Source: Spirodela intermedia (Eukaryota; Streptophyta; Magnoliopsida; Alismatales; Araceae). Taken from it: a stretch of DNA of 64,000 nt. This document shows positions 62,233-64,000 of the stretch, piece after piece; within the stretch, counting starts at the first letter, position 1, and each line of letters begins with the position of its first letter. The position numbers and the translations under genes were made by a program. The stretch lies in the NCBI GenBank assembly GCA_902729315.2, contig LR746264.1, positions 8,649,878 through 8,713,877 on the forward strand, in the 5' to 3' direction. The notes under the pieces were generated by a model. It saw only the letters and a list, made by a program, of their open reading frames with translations, ran no database searches and was not told the DNA's origin.

Positions 62233-63468
62233 TTAATCCCATGATGTCACAGACAAAGCCACCTGCAAATCATTAGATGTGCCACAGACATACATACGAT
62301 GCGTACAGACCTCTCCAGGGGATCCCCTGGGAACGTTCCTGCCATACTGATCATCGGTTGCACCATCATGGGCTAAGAATATGATCTCCCTGGTGAGTGG
62401 TTCATGGCCGTTGAGAAGGTTACCCATGCTCAAGACCTTCCTCCAGGATTGGTTGGCCGTAGGATGTGGAAATAGGCTGATGATCACTTCCCTCTCATGC
62501 GCCTTTATGAGTTGCTTGCTCTTGAATACCTGAAAATTTTGATGAGCATAAGCATATCAAGTTAAGTTTAATGAAAAGACAGCAATGGCCTCTGACAAAA
62601 CAAGGGGTCCATCTTGGGGTTGCAGATTTTGAGTTGATGCGGGCATTCAGGTTACTTGCAGGCAAGAATATGGCCGAGTATAGACTATGTATAAACTGTC
62701 TCTCTACTTAGAGCAAAAAGCCCAGAGAGGGAAGATAATTGATGCACCTTGTCGTAGCATATATTTGACGAGCCTGTTCCCATCTTGGGGAGGTAATAAT
62801 TATAGAAGTCACTGAAAATTGCCTCACAGAGGCGTGTAGCATCCGCCAGCTTATGGCGGATGGATGCGGCGAAGATCAAGAGTTTCTCCACATGCTCAAA
62901 AACAGCACATAGACGGACCAAATCACCAATCAGCTCAGCCCTGTCAGCGACAATGTTTCCTGTGGAGACAGAACAACAACGAATCAACGTTCAGTCAACA
63001 TTATTAAGATTATTTACACTGGTTCCAGTTCTATGTCCCTTAGTAAGAGGAAATTTCTGCAGATAATTCGGCCATAAAATCAGATATTAGTACGTTCAGA
63101 GATTTGCACCAAGCACCTGTGAGGATATGTAACCTAAATTACAAATTTAGCTACACTAACTGATGTTGTTGGACAGAGAGAAGGCAGCTGTTCTGCACTA
63201 AAAAATATTAATTACAGTAAAGGAATATGAACAAAATAAAATAAAAATACACAAGCTTAAGCTTATTTCCTGTGATGCAGGTTAAAATACCTCTCAAAGG
63301 CTTCAAACTCGTTGATATCGTCTTGTAGAGCTGTTCGATTTTCAATTTCATTTGTTTCAGATCTCCATAGGAAGTTTGGCTTAGGGTGTCCAGTGATGCT
63401 TTGAAGGCAGAGGATATCATTTGCTCGACCAGCATGCAGGGCCTCAAAGTTTCCAAGTAGTGAAGTAT
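62233..63468 (-). CDS. Unidentified gene, last three exons (5' end beyond window)
   Basis: Three exons join cleanly in phase on the minus strand: 63468-63291 (acceptor TTGCAG, donor AG|GTATTT), 62959-62748 (acceptor CCACAG, donor AAG|GTGCAT) and 62529-62233 (ending TAA). They give 228 residues if read from the first base of the first visible exon. The protein is mostly helical: ILHYLETLRPCMLVEQMISS, YGDLKQMKLKIEQLYKTIST, ADRAELIGDLVRLCAVFEHV, then KLLIFAASIRHKLADATRLC, YLPKMGTGSSNICYDK and VFKSKQLIKAHEREVIISLF. No catalytic motif, signal or membrane segment is seen. I could not place the family. The AT-rich sequence from 63469 to the window end looks like intron. Confidence 0.7.
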
Positions 63469-64000
63469 CTGCAATTAGATATCTATGAATAGACGGACCC
63501 AAGTGTTTTAAAATAAAAACAATAAAAGAATAACATTAAGATCAACAAAGGGTAGCATTTTCAAAAGCATACACCGCACGTTCCAGAATTATGTTACTTC
63601 ATAAATACTATCATGGGTTTTCAAGGAAAAAATAAGAATATCACATTCTAGCGGCTGAAGATTGAGAACATTGTTTTAAAAGGAAAACCAACTTTGAACC
63701 AGTAAAACTAATCTATATGCTGCCTTGTCATTCTCAATTGATTCATAAAGCTAAAGAATCATAATGATTCTTACGCAAACAATATAAAATTATAAAGCTA
63801 CTTGCTACCTTGATAATTTACTCGACACTGCATAAATTAAAGAATCATGATGTTTCGGCCAGACCTATACGCATCCCTCCCGTCAGTCATTTCTAACCCA
63901 ATGAGTAAAACATGACTAAACATTGTAAACACATCAGTGGGCGGTACCACAGGTACATGATAAGAAGGTTTACATCATTAAATAGTACTATTCGAAGAAA
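63469..64000 (-). other. Probable intron of the unidentified gene
   Basis: AT-rich sequence without an open frame of coding character. No further exon was found before the window ends. Confidence 0.45.

Noticed and set aside
1-64000. CRISPR array, bacterial operons or phage genes
   Set aside because: All genes are plant nuclear type with spliceosomal introns. Repeats are microsatellites or local duplications without regular spacers.

Overview
The window is nuclear DNA from a flowering plant. It carries 12 plant-type protein genes: 10 with introns, an intronless ABA receptor and a single-exon ALOG gene. Two families are essentially plant-restricted (LBD and ALOG), and there is a plastid-type ferritin and a plastid phosphatase. 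The GC-rich open frames (ABA receptor, ALOG), the many (CT/GA)n tracts and the mix of short and kilobase-scale introns would suit a monocot or early-diverging angiosperm, but the lineage is inferred and not proven.

Layout, left to right. (1) The 3' two thirds of a BRCA2 homologue (+, 2-7036, 18 exons, all reading phases consistent). (2) A chloroplast Shewanella-like phosphatase, SLP1 (+, 7567-12871). (3) Two tandem trichome-birefringence-like xylan/polysaccharide O-acetyltransferase genes on the minus strand (13402-15268 and 15773-17335), which differ by intron gain or loss. (4) A divergent intronless PYL ABA receptor (+, 18715-19419), followed by a striking compound inverted/direct repeat (19745-19929). 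(5) A GET4 homologue (+, 20238-32766, 12 exons, large introns holding repeats). (6) A small acidic unnamed gene (-, 33563-34182) and a class I LBD transcription factor (-, 34966-35754) set among long CT tracts. (7) A fragment resembling an FLX-like coiled-coil exon (36694-36834). (8) Chloroplast ferritin (+, 38747-40661) with a one-mismatch iron-dependent regulatory sequence upstream. (9) A cinnamoyl-CoA-reductase-like enzyme (+, 41173-43263). (10) A Golgi pectin-methyltransferase-like PMT gene (+, 43743-48915). (11) About 5 kb of intergenic DNA with a 287-bp CT array. (12) An ALOG/LSH gene (-, 53990-54706). (13) About 7.5 kb with no recognisable gene. (14) The last three exons of an unidentified gene (-, 62233-63468) that continues beyond the window.

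The genes do not form one pathway. Three (the two acetyltransferases and the PMT) act on wall polysaccharides in the Golgi, and the reductase-like gene may act in phenolic metabolism. I found no mobile system, CRISPR array or clear new biological system. The most unusual structure is the compound foldback near 19.8 kb, followed by the intron differences between the acetyltransferase twins and the CT microsatellites inside very short introns. Exon coordinates were derived by hand from splice consensus, phase continuity and remembered family sequence. No alignment or transcript data were available.
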